64,000 nucleotides of DNA from Nepenthes gracilis (Eukaryota; Streptophyta; Magnoliopsida; Caryophyllales; Nepenthaceae): positions 16,451,299 to 16,515,298 of the forward strand of contig BSYO01000009.1 of NCBI GenBank assembly GCA_033239525.1. Direction: 5' to 3'. Both the position numbers and the translations under genes were made by a program. Under the pieces are notes generated by a model, which was not told the origin of the DNA, did no database searches, and was given only the letters and a program-made list of their open reading frames with translations. This document shows positions 1 through 10,661 of this stretch, one piece after another. Every line of letters starts with the position of its first letter. Position 1 is the stretch's first letter.

Positions 1-303
1 GACCCTGCCATGAATGGCCCCTTAGGACTGCCCATGACTTTTTTTTCCGTGTGCTAAGGAAACTTGCCATAATTGGTTGGTATAAGTTTGGTAGATATTC
101 TAGGAATATTCACCCACTATTTGTACAATCTCTTCCAAAATAACAACTATCATATCGGACATCTCCTATTATCATGTCGAAGAAGGAATAAATTATCTTA
201 ACTAATGATGGTTGCCATAATCAACACCCACGATCCCCATGACAGCTTGCCAAATTCACGTGGATAGCCTTTTGTCGGCCTTGTCGCCTGACAATATAAG
301 CAT

Positions 304-310
304 TATAAAT
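304..310 (+). promoter_or_regulatory. TATA box of the left-edge LTR
   Basis: TATAAAT, preceded by a second TATAA-like run at 294-299. It sits upstream of the repeat-rich transcribed part of the LTR, as in other Ty3/gypsy LTRs. Inferred from position only. Confidence 0.4.
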
Positions 311-383
311 GCTTGTTTACTCTCACAAGTAGAGGAAGAATACTAAATCTTGAGAGGAGAGCTCTAAAAATCAAACAGAAAAT

Positions 384-600
384 GGAGGAGTCCGTCCCTC
401 TATCCAAGAGACCCTGCTTCCCATCCAAGAAGCGCAGCCGGAGGAGTCCATCCCTCCATCCAGGAAGCGCTGCTGGAGGAGTCCATCCCTCCATCCAGGA
501 GGCCTTACTTTCCATCTAGGAAGCGCTGCCTAAGGAGTCCAACCCTCCACCTAGGAGGCCCTACCTCCATCCAGAAAATGTCCTCCATCTAGGAGCTGTC
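384..600 (+). repeat. Degenerate minisatellite in LTR
   Basis: Repeated blocks built on GGAGGAGTCCATCCCTCCAT plus CAGGAAGCGCTGC begin at about 384, 440, 475 and 532, spaced 56, 35 and 57 bp, with shorter derivatives continuing to about 600. It lies downstream of the TATA box, so it would be in the transcribed LTR part. The open frames here on both strands (303-519) are by-products of the repeat. Confidence 0.6.
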
Positions 601-1110
601 CTCCATCCAGAGGATGCCCTCCGTCCGGGAGTCATACCCACTAGTCCTCCTTGGAAGAGGCCTACCCAATCCATCAGGATGCCTACCCTCCAATCCATCC
701 AAGAGCTCCCCATTCCGGAGTCAGGAGCCGTCCTCCACCCAATAGTCGCCCTCAGCCGAGCGCACCTCTAAATCCGCTGCTCAACCAGGGGCACCTATAA
801 CGCCGACTCTCAACCGGATGCACCGCTAAGTTGACTTTCAATCGGGTGCGTCTAAGCCAAGTGCACCGATACAATCAATCCTCTGCTACATGCATCCATA
901 TATCTTCTTACATCTTCGTATCTTTTTATTCCCTAAGAAAGATATCTTATTTGAATGTCAGATGATAAAGTAAGAAGCGAGTCCTCCTAATTCTCTAACA
1001 TTTTATTTGTAATTGTATTGCGTAAGATCCGAGTCCAAAGAGATGGGGACCGGATCGACTTCAACTTGACCTGACACGAAAGATCGAGTAATTTCTCAAC
1101 TCGTATAACA

Positions 1111-1131
1111 ACCCGAATTTAGAAACATATC

Positions 1132-1165
<34 letters not shown>

Positions 1166-2860
1166 TTTGATGGACCATTAAATTTAAAACAATATACAAA
1201 AGTTATCTAAACTTTTCAAATGTGAAAACTGTTTTTTTATGTTTATTGAGAAAAAATGGATTTTTATTTATGAATGTGGAGGGTATTTAAAAATAACTTA
1301 TTTGATAAAATATAATAAAATTATATAAAATTATAACCTTAATTGTAATAATAAATTATTAAATATGTTTCATGTTATATATGGTAATTATAATAATAAA
1401 ATAATAGAAAATTAATAATTTTTAAAAGTGTTGTGATAGGGAGGCATTCTCTTTTATTAGGATATCATTGATAATATAATATCTTATCTTTCTCCTACAA
1501 TAATGGGTCTATATAAGCATAAATTGACAGATATCACATTATTTAAAAATGTCTTACCGTTGATTAATTATTTTTTTGTACATATTTTTGTTAAAAATAT
1601 TTCACAAATTTTAGAAAATTTTAAATTTTTATAATTAATTAATTTTCAATCATTTAATAAACAATTGAAATTAAAAGAATGAAAACCGCTTTTTTTTTTT
1701 TCCCAAAGAAGCAATCCTCTAAATTTATGTCAATTGACATACTCTTTTTCCCCCAAAGAAACTATTTAGAATATTAGGTCTAATAGAAATTTAAGTTGAT
1801 TTGTATCCATCAACATGAACCATAGATGAAATGAAGAGTTCAGATACTCATGTGGGAGTGCTAGCTATCCCTTCCGATAATGAATGACCAAGATAAGAAC
1901 CTAACAAATAAGTTTCAGTCATGGTCGGGTACTATAAACCAATTGGCCAAATGACTGGGAAATTGAAAACTTTGAATGTCACAATCTAGTTTTTAAGATG
2001 GTAAATCAGTAAAGGTTGATTCAAATGAGCAAGTTATTGAAAGTTGAACTTTTTAGCTAAATAGTCAACTTCCTATGCTTAGCTAAAATTTTACGCTCTT
2101 AGTTGATGACCCATCAAAGATATCAACATCTGCAATCCCCACGGTCCAAGAATTAGGAGCATTTATCCATTACCCATGATCATAAAAATGTATGGTAGCA
2201 GATGACTAGATCTGTCTGCAACAACACGTTTAATCATGGGCAGTAACTTTACTATGAAGAAATCGATTGCCACTCTTATGTAGGGGAGTCGCCCTTAACT
2301 TCTATAAAATATGAAAAAAATTGTCTAGGCTTGAGGTAGACGTAATTATGAATATCAAATCCCTTAATACAATAAGAGTATTTTATGATTTGATAATTAG
2401 GTATATTGGAGTATTTGATCACTCATTGATTTCTATGATTACTAAGATATAACATCAATCTCGCAGCACTTAATCTATACAAAGATGTTCAAAATCTGCC
2501 ATTTAGAACATCTCATCCCTATGAAACACTCTCAGAACTTAGCCTTTCAATAATCTACTCTCTCTCACTAACTCATCTATTAAAATTTTGTTATTGATTT
2601 AAATATTAGAGAATAACCCAGAGAACCAATCCCAAATTCTATGAGCTCTCGTTTTAATTTGTAATATATAATATTCAAATTAATAGATTTAAAAAACTAA
2701 TTTGAAATCTTCCGGACCGGAATCTAAATCTACAGTACTCATAATAAATACTATCAAGCTTTCAATTTTTTTAAAACTTTTCTTAGATTTTTAACTTCTA
2801 ATTCTATATTTTCATACTAATTATAAATTACACTCAAGATTTAAGAAATTCGTTAGCAGT
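1111..2860. other. AT-rich spacer with microsatellite
   Basis: No coding sequence is supported. A (TA)n/(TG)n microsatellite lies at about 1131-1165. The rest is AT-rich sequence with homopolymer runs (for example T at 1690-1702) and no element boundaries that I could place. Confidence 0.6.
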
Positions 2861-2865
2861 CATTT
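2861..2865. repeat. Left target-site duplication CATTT
   Basis: CATTT directly abuts the left LTR end (2866) and is repeated at 10657-10661 directly after the right LTR end. It marks the insertion site of the Tekay-like element. Confidence 0.8.
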
Positions 2866-3658
2866 TATGACGGAACGGATTTTTTTTTTTTTTATCCTTA
2901 AAAGCTTCCGTTAAAACAGTAATACCATTAACGGTCTAAAACATAAGGCAAGACTCCTGTAGAAATTTTGGTAGAGTCTCCTTTGTAATCGGATGAAAAA
3001 CCCAAAAATACAACCCTGTATGATCATCCATAATAAGCATACAACTATCCATCATTCACAATTCCTGCAACAAATATTCATAGGATCACATGTGCCATCC
3101 ATGGCACAAATCCATAAAAATATTTACTACTCTAACAGTTTAATAACGAGATACCATCTAGGACCTGCACAGTAAATCCATAGTATATAGCGGAAGTAAA
3201 CTAAGATCCTGCAGAAGCATAGCATTTTCTCTTCTACCATCATACACATCATGAGCTTTCTATACAAAAATTAACATGTTCTAAGATATCAATAATCACA
3301 AAATCAGTATACAAAAATCGTGTGCAGCTAGGCCTTTACGTCGACAGTTAGGCCTTTTTGTACTGCGCCGCTCGAGCGGCCAGCGAGCGGCAGGGATCCG
3401 GAACGGCACTGGTTTTTTCGCCCGATAGATCGGCTCGAGCGGCCAGTAGGCGGCAGGGATTCGGATTGGACCTGGTTTTTTCGCCCGATAGGTGGGCTCG
3501 AGCACCCAGCAAGCGCCACTCGGCTACTTGCTGAACTCGGACATTTTTCTAACATTTTACTTTTAACTACCACTTTTTCACTACATATTTAGCCTCTTAC
3601 TGATTTTAATCACCTTAATCACATCTGATTATTACGTTTTCGGTTTCGGGTCCTCACA
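2866..3658 (-). repeat. 3' LTR of Tekay-like element, internally deleted
   Basis: 793 bp. It aligns with the ends of the right LTR: 2866-3352 with 8380-8857 and about 3353-3658 with about 10345-10656. The middle (about 8858-10345 of the right copy) is missing. Since LTRs are identical at integration, the deletion came later, or the copy was repaired. The deletion joins GTCGACAG to a short TTAGGCCTTT that also occurs just upstream (TAGGCCTTT at about 3330), suggesting a microhomology event. The TATA of the intact LTR is TACAAAAA here. Confidence 0.88.
3371..3519 (-). repeat. 63-bp tandem repeat in LTR U3 (3' LTR copy)
   Basis: Units starting with CTCGAG lie at 3371, 3434 and 3497 (third partial). 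Each carries GCGGCCAGCGAGCGGCAGGG and a CTGGTTTTTTCGCCCGATAG-type segment. The same array is in the other LTR at 10370-10520, so it predates insertion. Confidence 0.8.
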
Positions 3659-3674
3659 CTCTCCCCCACTTAAA
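3659..3674 (-). other. Polypurine tract of Tekay-like element
   Basis: Reads TTTAAGTGGGGGAGAG on the minus strand, directly next to the 3' LTR start. This is where plus-strand DNA synthesis would be primed. Confidence 0.8.
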
Positions 3675-3710
3675 GAAATTTCGTCCTCGAAATTGAGTAA
3701 AGTACATACC

Positions 3711-4118
3711 TCAAGGGAACAAGTGAGTATACTTGTCTCGGATCTCCTCTTCGCGCTCCCAAGTGGCCTCCTCCGGTGAATGATTCCTCCAAAGCACTTT
3801 CACCAGGGGGATGGACTTTGTTCGCAACCTTTGATCCTTTCGGTCTAAAATTTGTAGTGGCTCCTCAATGTAGGACAAGTCCTTGTCAATGGACAAGGTC
3901 CCGTAGTCAATCACATGCGCTGGATTGTGGATGTACTTTCGAAGCATCGATACATGAAATACATCGTGTACGCCTGCAATAGTCAGTGGTAACGCTAACC
4001 TGTAGGCTACCTCCCCGACCCTTTCCAGAATCTCAAAAGAGCCAATGAACCGGGGTTTCAACTTTCCCTTTACTCCAAACCGGAATGTGTCCTTTGACGG
4101 TGAGACCATTAGAAACAC
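3711..4118 (-). pseudogene. Integrase C-terminus and chromodomain-type tail (Tekay-like)
   Basis: About 135 residues, the end of the polyprotein. It begins with the integrase C-terminal part (KLKPRFIGSFEILERVGEVA, then YRLALP and HDVFHVSMLRKY, the GPY/F-type module of Ty3/gypsy integrases) and ends with VKVLWRNHSPEEATWERE. That ending is the shortened chromodomain of Tekay/Del elements, thought to guide integration to marked chromatin. The segment is open to the stop before the polypurine tract, so the tail is intact, but upstream stops make it unreachable. It is separated from the rest of integrase by the TAG at 4182-4184. Confidence 0.85.
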
Positions 4119-4181
4119 AAGATCTCCTATATCAAAACTCAGCTCTATCCTCCGCTTGTCCGCATAACTCTTCTGTCGACT

Positions 4182-5111
4182 CTAGGCAACCTTCAAATTA
4201 TCGTGAATCACCTTAATCTTCTCTGCTATTTCTTTTACAATCTCAGGGCCCAAAATTCTTTTGTCTCTAATTTCCTCCCAATGTATAGGTGACCTGCACT
4301 TTCTTCCATACAATGCCTCAAACGGTGCCATGCCGATACTAGCTTGGTAGCTGTTATTATAAGCAAATTCAGCTAGTGGCAGATGAGTATCCCAAATTCC
4401 TCCCATCTCCAAAACAGAGGCCTTCAACATGTCCTCGAGAATCTGAATGGTACGTTCAGATTGGCCATCGGTCTAGGGGTGATACGCAGTACTGAACTTC
4501 AATTCTGTCCCCAACTCCTTATGCAAGCTGTCCCAGAACCTTGAGACAAAGCATGGATCTCTATCAGACACAATGGAGGCAGGAACTCCATGAAGCCTCA
4601 CGATCTCATTCACGTACAACTGAGCCAATCTATCACGCGAATAGGTCATCTAGATCGCCAAAAAGTGGGCTGATTTCGTCAGCCGATCAATTATAACCCA
4701 CACGACGTCATGATTTCTAGGAGTCTTCGGCAACCCTGATACAAAATCCATAGCAATGTCCTCCCATTTCCAACTCGGGATAGGTATTGGCTGTAACAGT
4801 CCAGAAGGCTTCTTCCTCTCAACCTTCAGTTGCTGACACACTAGGTATTTCTCCACATGGCCCGTGATATCCCTCTTCATGTTTCTCCACCAGAAAGTCT
4901 TTTTCAGATCCTGATACATTTTATTCGTTCCCGGGTGGATTGTATACCGAGACCGGTGAGCCTCCTTCAAGATTTTCTCCTTCAATCCTTTATCATCCAG
5001 TACACATAATCGATCTCTAAATCTCAACACACCATCAGCCCGGATGTTAAAATCAGCCCGAGACTCCTTGTTCAAATCATTAATAATATCCATGAGAAAT
5101 AAATCATTCAC
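4182..5111 (-). pseudogene. Integrase core of Tekay-like element, broken
   Basis: Contains the HHCC zinc-binding region (HPGTNKMYQDLKKTFWWRNM, then two Cys near residues 85-90 of the 5111 frame) and the catalytic core: first Asp in DIAMDFVSGLP, second in the IVSDRDPCF region (about 4550), Glu in GQSERTIQ (about 4450). All three catalytic acids are recognisable. In-frame stops interrupt it: TAG at 4650-4652, TAG at 4473-4475 (Q to stop in HPQTDG) and TAG at 4182-4184. The family inserts retrotransposon cDNA into the genome; this copy cannot. Confidence 0.85.
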
Positions 5112-5114
5112 CTG

Positions 5115-6751
5115 TTACTCCTTGACTTCATCAACTACTTCTGGTTGAATCTGAAAATACGACAAGAGCATCCTATCACCTTTGGCATAGCGTTGGATAT
5201 CGCACTGCTTCAGATAATCTAACATCTCCATCTGTTTGACCTGTAGGTGTGCCACATAGCCCGATTGGCGACTCAAGGCATCTGGTACCACGTTGGCCTT
5301 TCCTGGCTTGTACTGTATTTCACAATCATAATCCTTCAGGAAATCGAGCCATCTCCTTTGCCTCATGTTGAGTTCATTTTGTGAGAATAAATACTTCAAA
5401 CTCTTATGATCGGAATACACAAGGAACTTCTCGCCATATAGATAATGTCACCAAATTTTCAATGCAAACACCACGGCAGCAAGGTCAAGATCATGGATAG
5501 GATAATTTTTCTCGTGCACTTTCAATTGTCTAGATCCGTATGCCACGACTTTACCGTGCTGCATCAACACACATCCTAGACCCGCCTTAGAAGCGTCGCA
5601 GTACACCTCAAAGCCTCCAAAATTCTCTAGAATAATCAGCACCGGAGCGGTGGTCAAACGATCCTTTAGCTCCTGGAAGCACCGATCGCACTCTTCTGTC
5701 CACACAAACTTAGCCTCTTTCTTCAGCAAACCGAGTAGAGGTATAGCAATCTGATAGAAATTCTCTACAAAGTGCCTGTAATATCCCGCTATACCCAGAA
5801 AGATCCTAACCTCAATCACAGAAGTTGGTCTACTCCAACTTGAAACAGCCTCTATTTTCTTGGGATCTACAGAAATGTCACCATCAGAAATTACATGTCC
5901 CACGAATATCACCCTTTCAAGCCAGAACTCACACTTAACTTGGCATACAGTCACTCATCGCGGAGCACCTGAAGTACCTTCCTTTAATGAACTTCGTGCT
6001 CCTCATGATCCTTTGAGTAAATCAAGATGTCATCAATGAATACCACCATAAATTTATCCAAGTACGGCCTGAAAACCCTATTCATCAAGTCTATAAAAGC
6101 AGTTGGAGCATTTGTAAAGCCAAAGGGCATGGCAAGAAACTCATAATGGCCATAACGTGTCCGAAAAGCTGTTTTAGCTACATCCTCCGGTTTGATCCTT
6201 AGTTGGTAATAACCGGACCTCAAATCAATCTTTGAAAACACTCGCGACCCTTGCAACTGATCAAATAAATCATCAATGCGCGGTAGAGGGTATTTGCTTT
6301 TAATCGTGACTTTATTCAATTCACGATAGTCAACACACAAGGGCAAAGACCCATCTTTCTTCCTTACAAACAACACCGGTGCACCCCAGGGAGATACACT
6401 CGGTTAGATAAAACCCTTATCTAACAGCTCCTGTAATTGCAACTTCAACTGCTTCAATTCAGCCGGAGCCATACGATAGGGGGATTTCGAAACCGAACTA
6501 ACACCAGGAATAATAACAATCTCAAATTCAATTTTCTGGTGTGGAGGCAATCTAGGTAACTTCTCTGGAAATACATCATCAAAGTCACAAACAACAAGGA
6601 TATCCTTAGCCGGCACACTATGGCTCCCAGTAGTACAGGCATATACCAAATAAGCTCTACATCCACTACTCATCAAATGCTTGGCGTATAGAGCAAAGAT
6701 CAACATAGGTACCCCCTTTTTCTTAATACTCTGAAAGTAAAAGGGCTCCAT
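5115..6751 (-). pseudogene. Reverse transcriptase and RNase H of Tekay-like element, broken
   Basis: Reading from 6751: linker, then RT fingers/palm ([46 protein letters not shown]) and the catalytic FIDD at 6029-6040 (a common variant of YVDD), then the thumb ([15 protein letters not shown]) and RNase H ([38 protein letters not shown]). Breaks: TAA at 6404-6406, a stop at the 5984 end of the palm frame, a TGA followed by a frameshift near 5945, TGA at 5448-5450 and a stop near 5112. The catalytic residues are kept, so decay is by stops and indels rather than active-site change. Confidence 0.88.
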
Positions 6752-7212
6752 CCCAGAAATGTTAAAACAAACCGTTCAAGCTTGATGACATCGGCATGGT
6801 ACTTGGCCAGCCAATCCATCCCAAGAAACACATCAAAATCACCCATGTCCAACAACACTAAATCCACAACCAGATGGTTCCCACTCACCTCAACCATACA
6901 TTTCGGATACATCACATCAGTAACCACAGATGATCCGGTGGGAGTACATATAGATAATCCACAATCCAAAACACATGGGGCAGATACGATATAGCATGCA
7001 AATCGAGGGAAAATAAAGGAATAGGCAGACCCCGAGTCAAATAATATGGATGAAGAAACTCCACAAACAAAAAGGATACATTCCACTACGTTCGGGGATG
7101 CCTCTGATCTTGAATAGTCACTGCGAAGGCCTTTGCCGAGACAGTAGGCTTCTTTCCATCTAGCCTCGAAAGTGATGGACAGTTTCTGTACAGATGGCCC
7201 TTCTTTCCACAA
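6700..7212 (-). pseudogene. Aspartic protease of Tekay-like element, frameshifted
   Basis: Retropepsin-like segment with the active-site motif ILFDSGSAYSFI; the catalytic Asp codon is at 7036-7038. The flap/second half reads VFLGMDWLAKYHADV, typical of chromovirus proteases. It would cut the Gag-Pol polyprotein. The frame is shifted relative to the zinc knuckle upstream (near 7095) and to the RT linker downstream (near 6755). Confidence 0.83.
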
Positions 7213-8144
7213 CTAAAACACGCTCCCGTCAATTTACGGCATTCTTGTCCCGGATGTCTCCTCCTACAGGAAGTACAATCATCCGCCGACACTTTAGTAC
7301 TAGTTACTGACTGAGCCGGTACAATACTTTTTTCCTTGTCAGCCGCCTTGGTCTTCTTGAACGGTCCAGAAGACCCTGCAGTTGATCATGTACTTACTGC
7401 TGCTCGGCTGGCGGTTCTCTTTGCATAGGACCTTTCCGTTTCCACCTCCTTCTCGTAGATCGTTGCTCTGTCCAAGATCTCGGCATAAGTCTGAAACTTC
7501 AAAACAGACAACAACTTTCTAATATCATCTCGTAGCCCTTGGAGGAACTCTTTAGCTTTCCTCTGTTCGTCCTCTACATAAAATGGTACAAAACAGGACA
7601 ACTCCGTAAATTTGGCATCATATTCTTTGACGGTCATGCTCCCTTATCTCAGCCTCATGAACTCTTGCTCTTTCTGATCTCGAAGACTGGACGAAAAATA
7701 CTTTTTCAGAAATGCCTCCTCAAACATCTCCCAGGTGATAGCTTCATTGGGTACTCCCATCGCCCGTTTCTGCATGTCCTACTAACTATCTGCTTCACCT
7801 TCCAATTTATATACAGCAAAAGTGACCTTTTTTCGGTCAGTACAGCTAAGCACATCGAATATCTTCTTCATTCTTTTCATCCATACATCCGCCTCAGCCA
7901 GATCAGGCTTTCCTAGGAAGCCCGGTGCTCGTTCAGCTGTGAACCTGTTATAAGTTGTAGGTCCAGGAGGTGTCGGAGTTGGCTCGGGTGCCAGAGCTGG
8001 CTCGGGTGTCAGAGCCATGTGCTTTTGCTCAACATGTTCTACTACATTAGTCATCCTCTCCAGTAAATTAATATAGGCTGCCTCTCTATCATAAGGCGTG
8101 TTAATGCCACCGCGACTATTTCTCCCACCTCTTCTACTTGCCAT
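7086..8144 (-). pseudogene. Gag of Tekay-like element, broken
   Basis: Starts MASRRGGRNSRGG at 8144, then a Pro-rich linker, then the capsid-like retrotransposon gag domain (FLGKPDLAEADVWMKRMKKI, TFAVYKLEGEAD, MTVKEYDAKFTELSCFVPFY) and a nucleocapsid part with CFSCGKKGHLYRNC at 7179-7220 preceded by a second, looser Cys/His knuckle (CTSCRRRH...C). Broken by two adjacent TAG codons at 7779-7784 (where the family has Trp-Trp), TAA at 7644-7646 and TGA at 7386-7388. Leader 8145-8365 separates it from the primer site. Confidence 0.85.
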
Positions 8145-8365
8145 CCTATAATCAAGGCAAACACATGTATATATAAGGACAAAGATCCAATGAATAAGAA
8201 AGAAGTATTCAATAACTTTAAGAAATTTCTAACCAAGCCTAAGAACCGATCTCTTAAGGGTCCCAACTGCCTTAGCTTCCTCTACCTATTCCTACAGGTA
8301 TTCTATTTAGAGATTCAAACCTATACTTCCAACTTTCGATCGATCAATTCCTGAGACATCTCAAT

Positions 8366-8377
8366 TCTCTGATACCA
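8366..8377 (-). other. Primer-binding site (tRNA-iMet)
   Basis: On the minus strand TGGTATCAGAGA, complementary to the 3' end of initiator methionine tRNA except for the last base. It starts two or three bases inside the 5' LTR end, as expected. Confidence 0.82.
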
Positions 8378-10353
8378 ATTGTGACAGAACGGATTTTTTT
8401 TTTATCCTCAAAAGCTTTCGTCAAAACAGCATACCATTAACGGTCTAAAACATTAGGCAAGACTCCTGCAGAAATTTTGACAGAGTCTCCTTTATAATCG
8501 GATGAAAAACCCAAAAATATAACCCTGTATGATCATCTATAACAAGCACACAACTATCCATCATTCATAATTCCTACAATAAACGTTCACAGGATCACAT
8601 GTGCCATCCATGGCACAAATCCATAAAAACATTTACTACTCTAACAGTTTAATAACGATATACCATCTATGACCTGCACAGTAAATCCAGAGTATGTAGT
8701 GGAAGTAAACTAAGATCCTACAGAAGCATAGCATTTTCTCTTTTACTATCATACACATCATGAGCTTTCTATACAAAAATCGACATGTTCTAAAACGTCA
8801 ATAATCACAAGATCAGTATACAAAAATCGTGTGCAGCAAGGCCTTTACGTCGACAGGCTCCTCCAAAATTGCTCCAATGTGCTATGGTCCTCAAAAGTCT
8901 TCAATGAGCTTCTCTCTATGATTACTCTTTTTCGTCAGGTAAAAACTCTACTGTCTCATCTGGATGGAGGAAAAATACTAAAACAGTGAGCCGATGCCAA
9001 CAAGGTACATACATATGAACTGTAAAACGATTATACCAAAACAATCATATAACCATGTAGAACCAGAATGTTTAATCAAACATCATCTTCAAAGTAAAGA
9101 CATACTATAACGATATTAAATCTCACACTTCATAAATCATTACACTATAGGTTGTAAAACAACAACTATAAACTTTACTGATGCATGGTAAAACTGAAAA
9201 CAATACTCTATACTGTTCACTGTTATCTTTTTACTGTATACGATTCATTATCATCTTTTTATCAGATGATACTCTATCATCTTTTCACTGTACAATACAT
9301 TTTCATCTTTTATTGTGACATATCTTAACAATTTCAGATCCTGCCAGTGTACCCTACTAGCGGAAGGGGCGAATGATCGAGGATAGATTGTGTTTAGTCC
9401 ACACAATACAAGGCTTATCATATCATATATATCCCATCCCGATGGATATCTGTACTGTGTGCCAACCGAAGGTCGGCCTATGTCCCTTCTGGCTTAACAC
9501 CCTTGAGCACAGGGTGGACCATAAATCGTTCCATGGACAGAGCTATCCTCGATTGCCACCGTAAATTCTAAGACCTCACCCAAGAACTTACCGGGACTGT
9601 AGTCAGTCTCGGGTCCCAAAATAATGATAACAGAAATCATCTCTTTATCGAAAATCACATTTTCAAAATCAAACTTTCACAACACAATTTCAGCACTTCT
9701 TTAAATTTACATGAAAATTTTATCGGTATAAGTTTGTACATATTTTCGAAAACAAACTATACGAGAAGCTTCATTTTGATGTCAATTAACTTTCATATAA
9801 CAGAAGTTATGGTTAAAACTCATCAAAACCTCTTCATTTTCGTATTTAGCGCTTCGCCAAAACCTTCGGACTCAAATTAATCACTAAACAAGTCTTATTT
9901 CATGAAATCAAAGCCATAAATCCAAATATATATACTCGATCATGCATTTAAACCATAAATCCCCAAAATTTTGAGTTAGGGTTTGGCCATGTTCTTTCAA
10001 TGTCAAAATAAACACATAACACATGCTCATACATGAAATCGGAGCCAAATACTTCCATAAATATGAACAAACATGAAATCTAACCAATTAATCGAAGGAA
10101 AACATGCTTCATATATTATAAACATGCATCAACATCATTTTCGTCCACTTTAGAGCAAAATAAACGGTAAAAATAAAAAATAACGTCCGACTTACACTTG
10201 CCTTGACGCGTGCTTTAACTTTTATAACTGGCTCACGGATAGATTCGGGCTCCCAGGCCTCGTTCTCCCTTCTTCTCTCTCTAAAATCGGCGCTCTCTCT
10301 CTCTTCTCAAACCCTAAAGTCGTGCTAAAATGAAAAAGAGAGAGTTGGGCGCG

Positions 10354-10361
10354 TTTTTATA
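10354..10361 (-). promoter_or_regulatory. TATA box of the Tekay-like 5' LTR
   Basis: TATAAAAA on the minus strand, immediately downstream of the tandem-repeat array and upstream of a CT-rich leader. In the other LTR the same spot reads TACAAAAA. Confidence 0.65.
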
Positions 10362-10369
10362 CTGCGCCA

Positions 10370-10520
10370 CTCGAGCAGCCAGCGAGCGGCAGGGATCCGG
10401 AACGGCACTGGTTTTTCCGCCCGATAAATCAGCTCGAGCGGCCAGCGGGTAGTAGGGATTCAGAATGGACCTGGTTTTCTACCTGATAGGTGGGCTCGAG
10501 CGCCCAGCGAGCGCCACCCG
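10370..10520 (-). repeat. 63-bp tandem repeat in LTR U3 (5' LTR copy)
   Basis: CTCGAG-led units at 10370, 10433 and 10495 directly upstream of the TATA box. The position suggests an enhancer-like U3 array; function is inferred. Confidence 0.78.
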
Positions 10521-10656
10521 ACTGCTTGCTGAACTTGGACATTTTTTCAACTTTTTACTTTTAACTACCACTTTTTCACTACATACTTAGCCTCTTACTG
10601 ATTTTAATCACCTTAATCACATCTGATTATTACGTTTTCGATTTTGGGTCCTCACA

Positions 10657-10661
10657 CATTT
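10657..10661. repeat. Right target-site duplication CATTT
   Basis: Identical to 2861-2865; see the Tekay-like element. Confidence 0.8.

Larger units (their letters stand above)
1..1110 (+). mobile_element. Tat-like Ty3/gypsy LTR, 5' part cut by window edge
   Basis: LTR-type sequence in + orientation. A TATA box (304-310) is followed by a pyrimidine-rich, repeat-bearing stretch and a terminal part ending near TATAACA at 1101-1110. Positions about 1018-1068 resemble 63424-63476 at the other end of the window (shared GGGACCGGAT/GAGACCGGAC and CACTTCA-type blocks), which is the U5 of another Tat-like LTR. No primer-binding site follows position 1110, so this is either a 3' LTR of an element lying to the left or a solo LTR. 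The left boundary is outside the window. Confidence 0.5.
2866..10656 (-). mobile_element. Tekay-like Ty3/gypsy chromovirus, complete but inactivated
   Basis: A 7.8-kb element on the minus strand with order 5' LTR (8380-10656), primer site, gag, protease, reverse transcriptase, RNase H, integrase, C-terminal chromodomain-type region, polypurine tract and 3' LTR (2866-3658). LTR ends follow the TGTGAGGACC...CA pattern, and both sides carry CATTT. The domain order RT-RNase H-IN identifies Ty3/gypsy; the C-terminal VKVLW-type extension is typical of Tekay/Del chromoviruses. At least nine in-frame stops and three frameshifts break the polyprotein, so it cannot be autonomous. The 3' LTR lacks about 1.5 kb present in the 5' LTR. 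Confidence 0.9.
8380..10656 (-). repeat. 5' LTR of Tekay-like element, full length
   Basis: 2277 bp. Minus-strand ends are TGTGAGGACC... and ...CTGTCACA. Contains, in transcriptional order, the 63-bp tandem repeats (10520-10370), TATA box (10361-10354), a CT-rich stretch (about 10260-10320) and a long AT-rich U5-type part. It is the reference for the shortened 3' LTR at 2866-3658. The open frame at 9373-9564 has no support. Confidence 0.87.

Noticed and set aside
303..519. Open frames on both strands (68 and 70 codons)
   Set aside because: Caused by the minisatellite in the LTR; no family resemblance and no ordinary codon pattern.
1131..1165. Possible origin or regulatory element in the TA/TG tract
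   Set aside because: Ordinary dinucleotide microsatellite without further features.
7539..7916. 125-codon + strand frame
   Set aside because: Antisense to the Tekay-like gag; its translation has no family resemblance while the minus strand reads gag.
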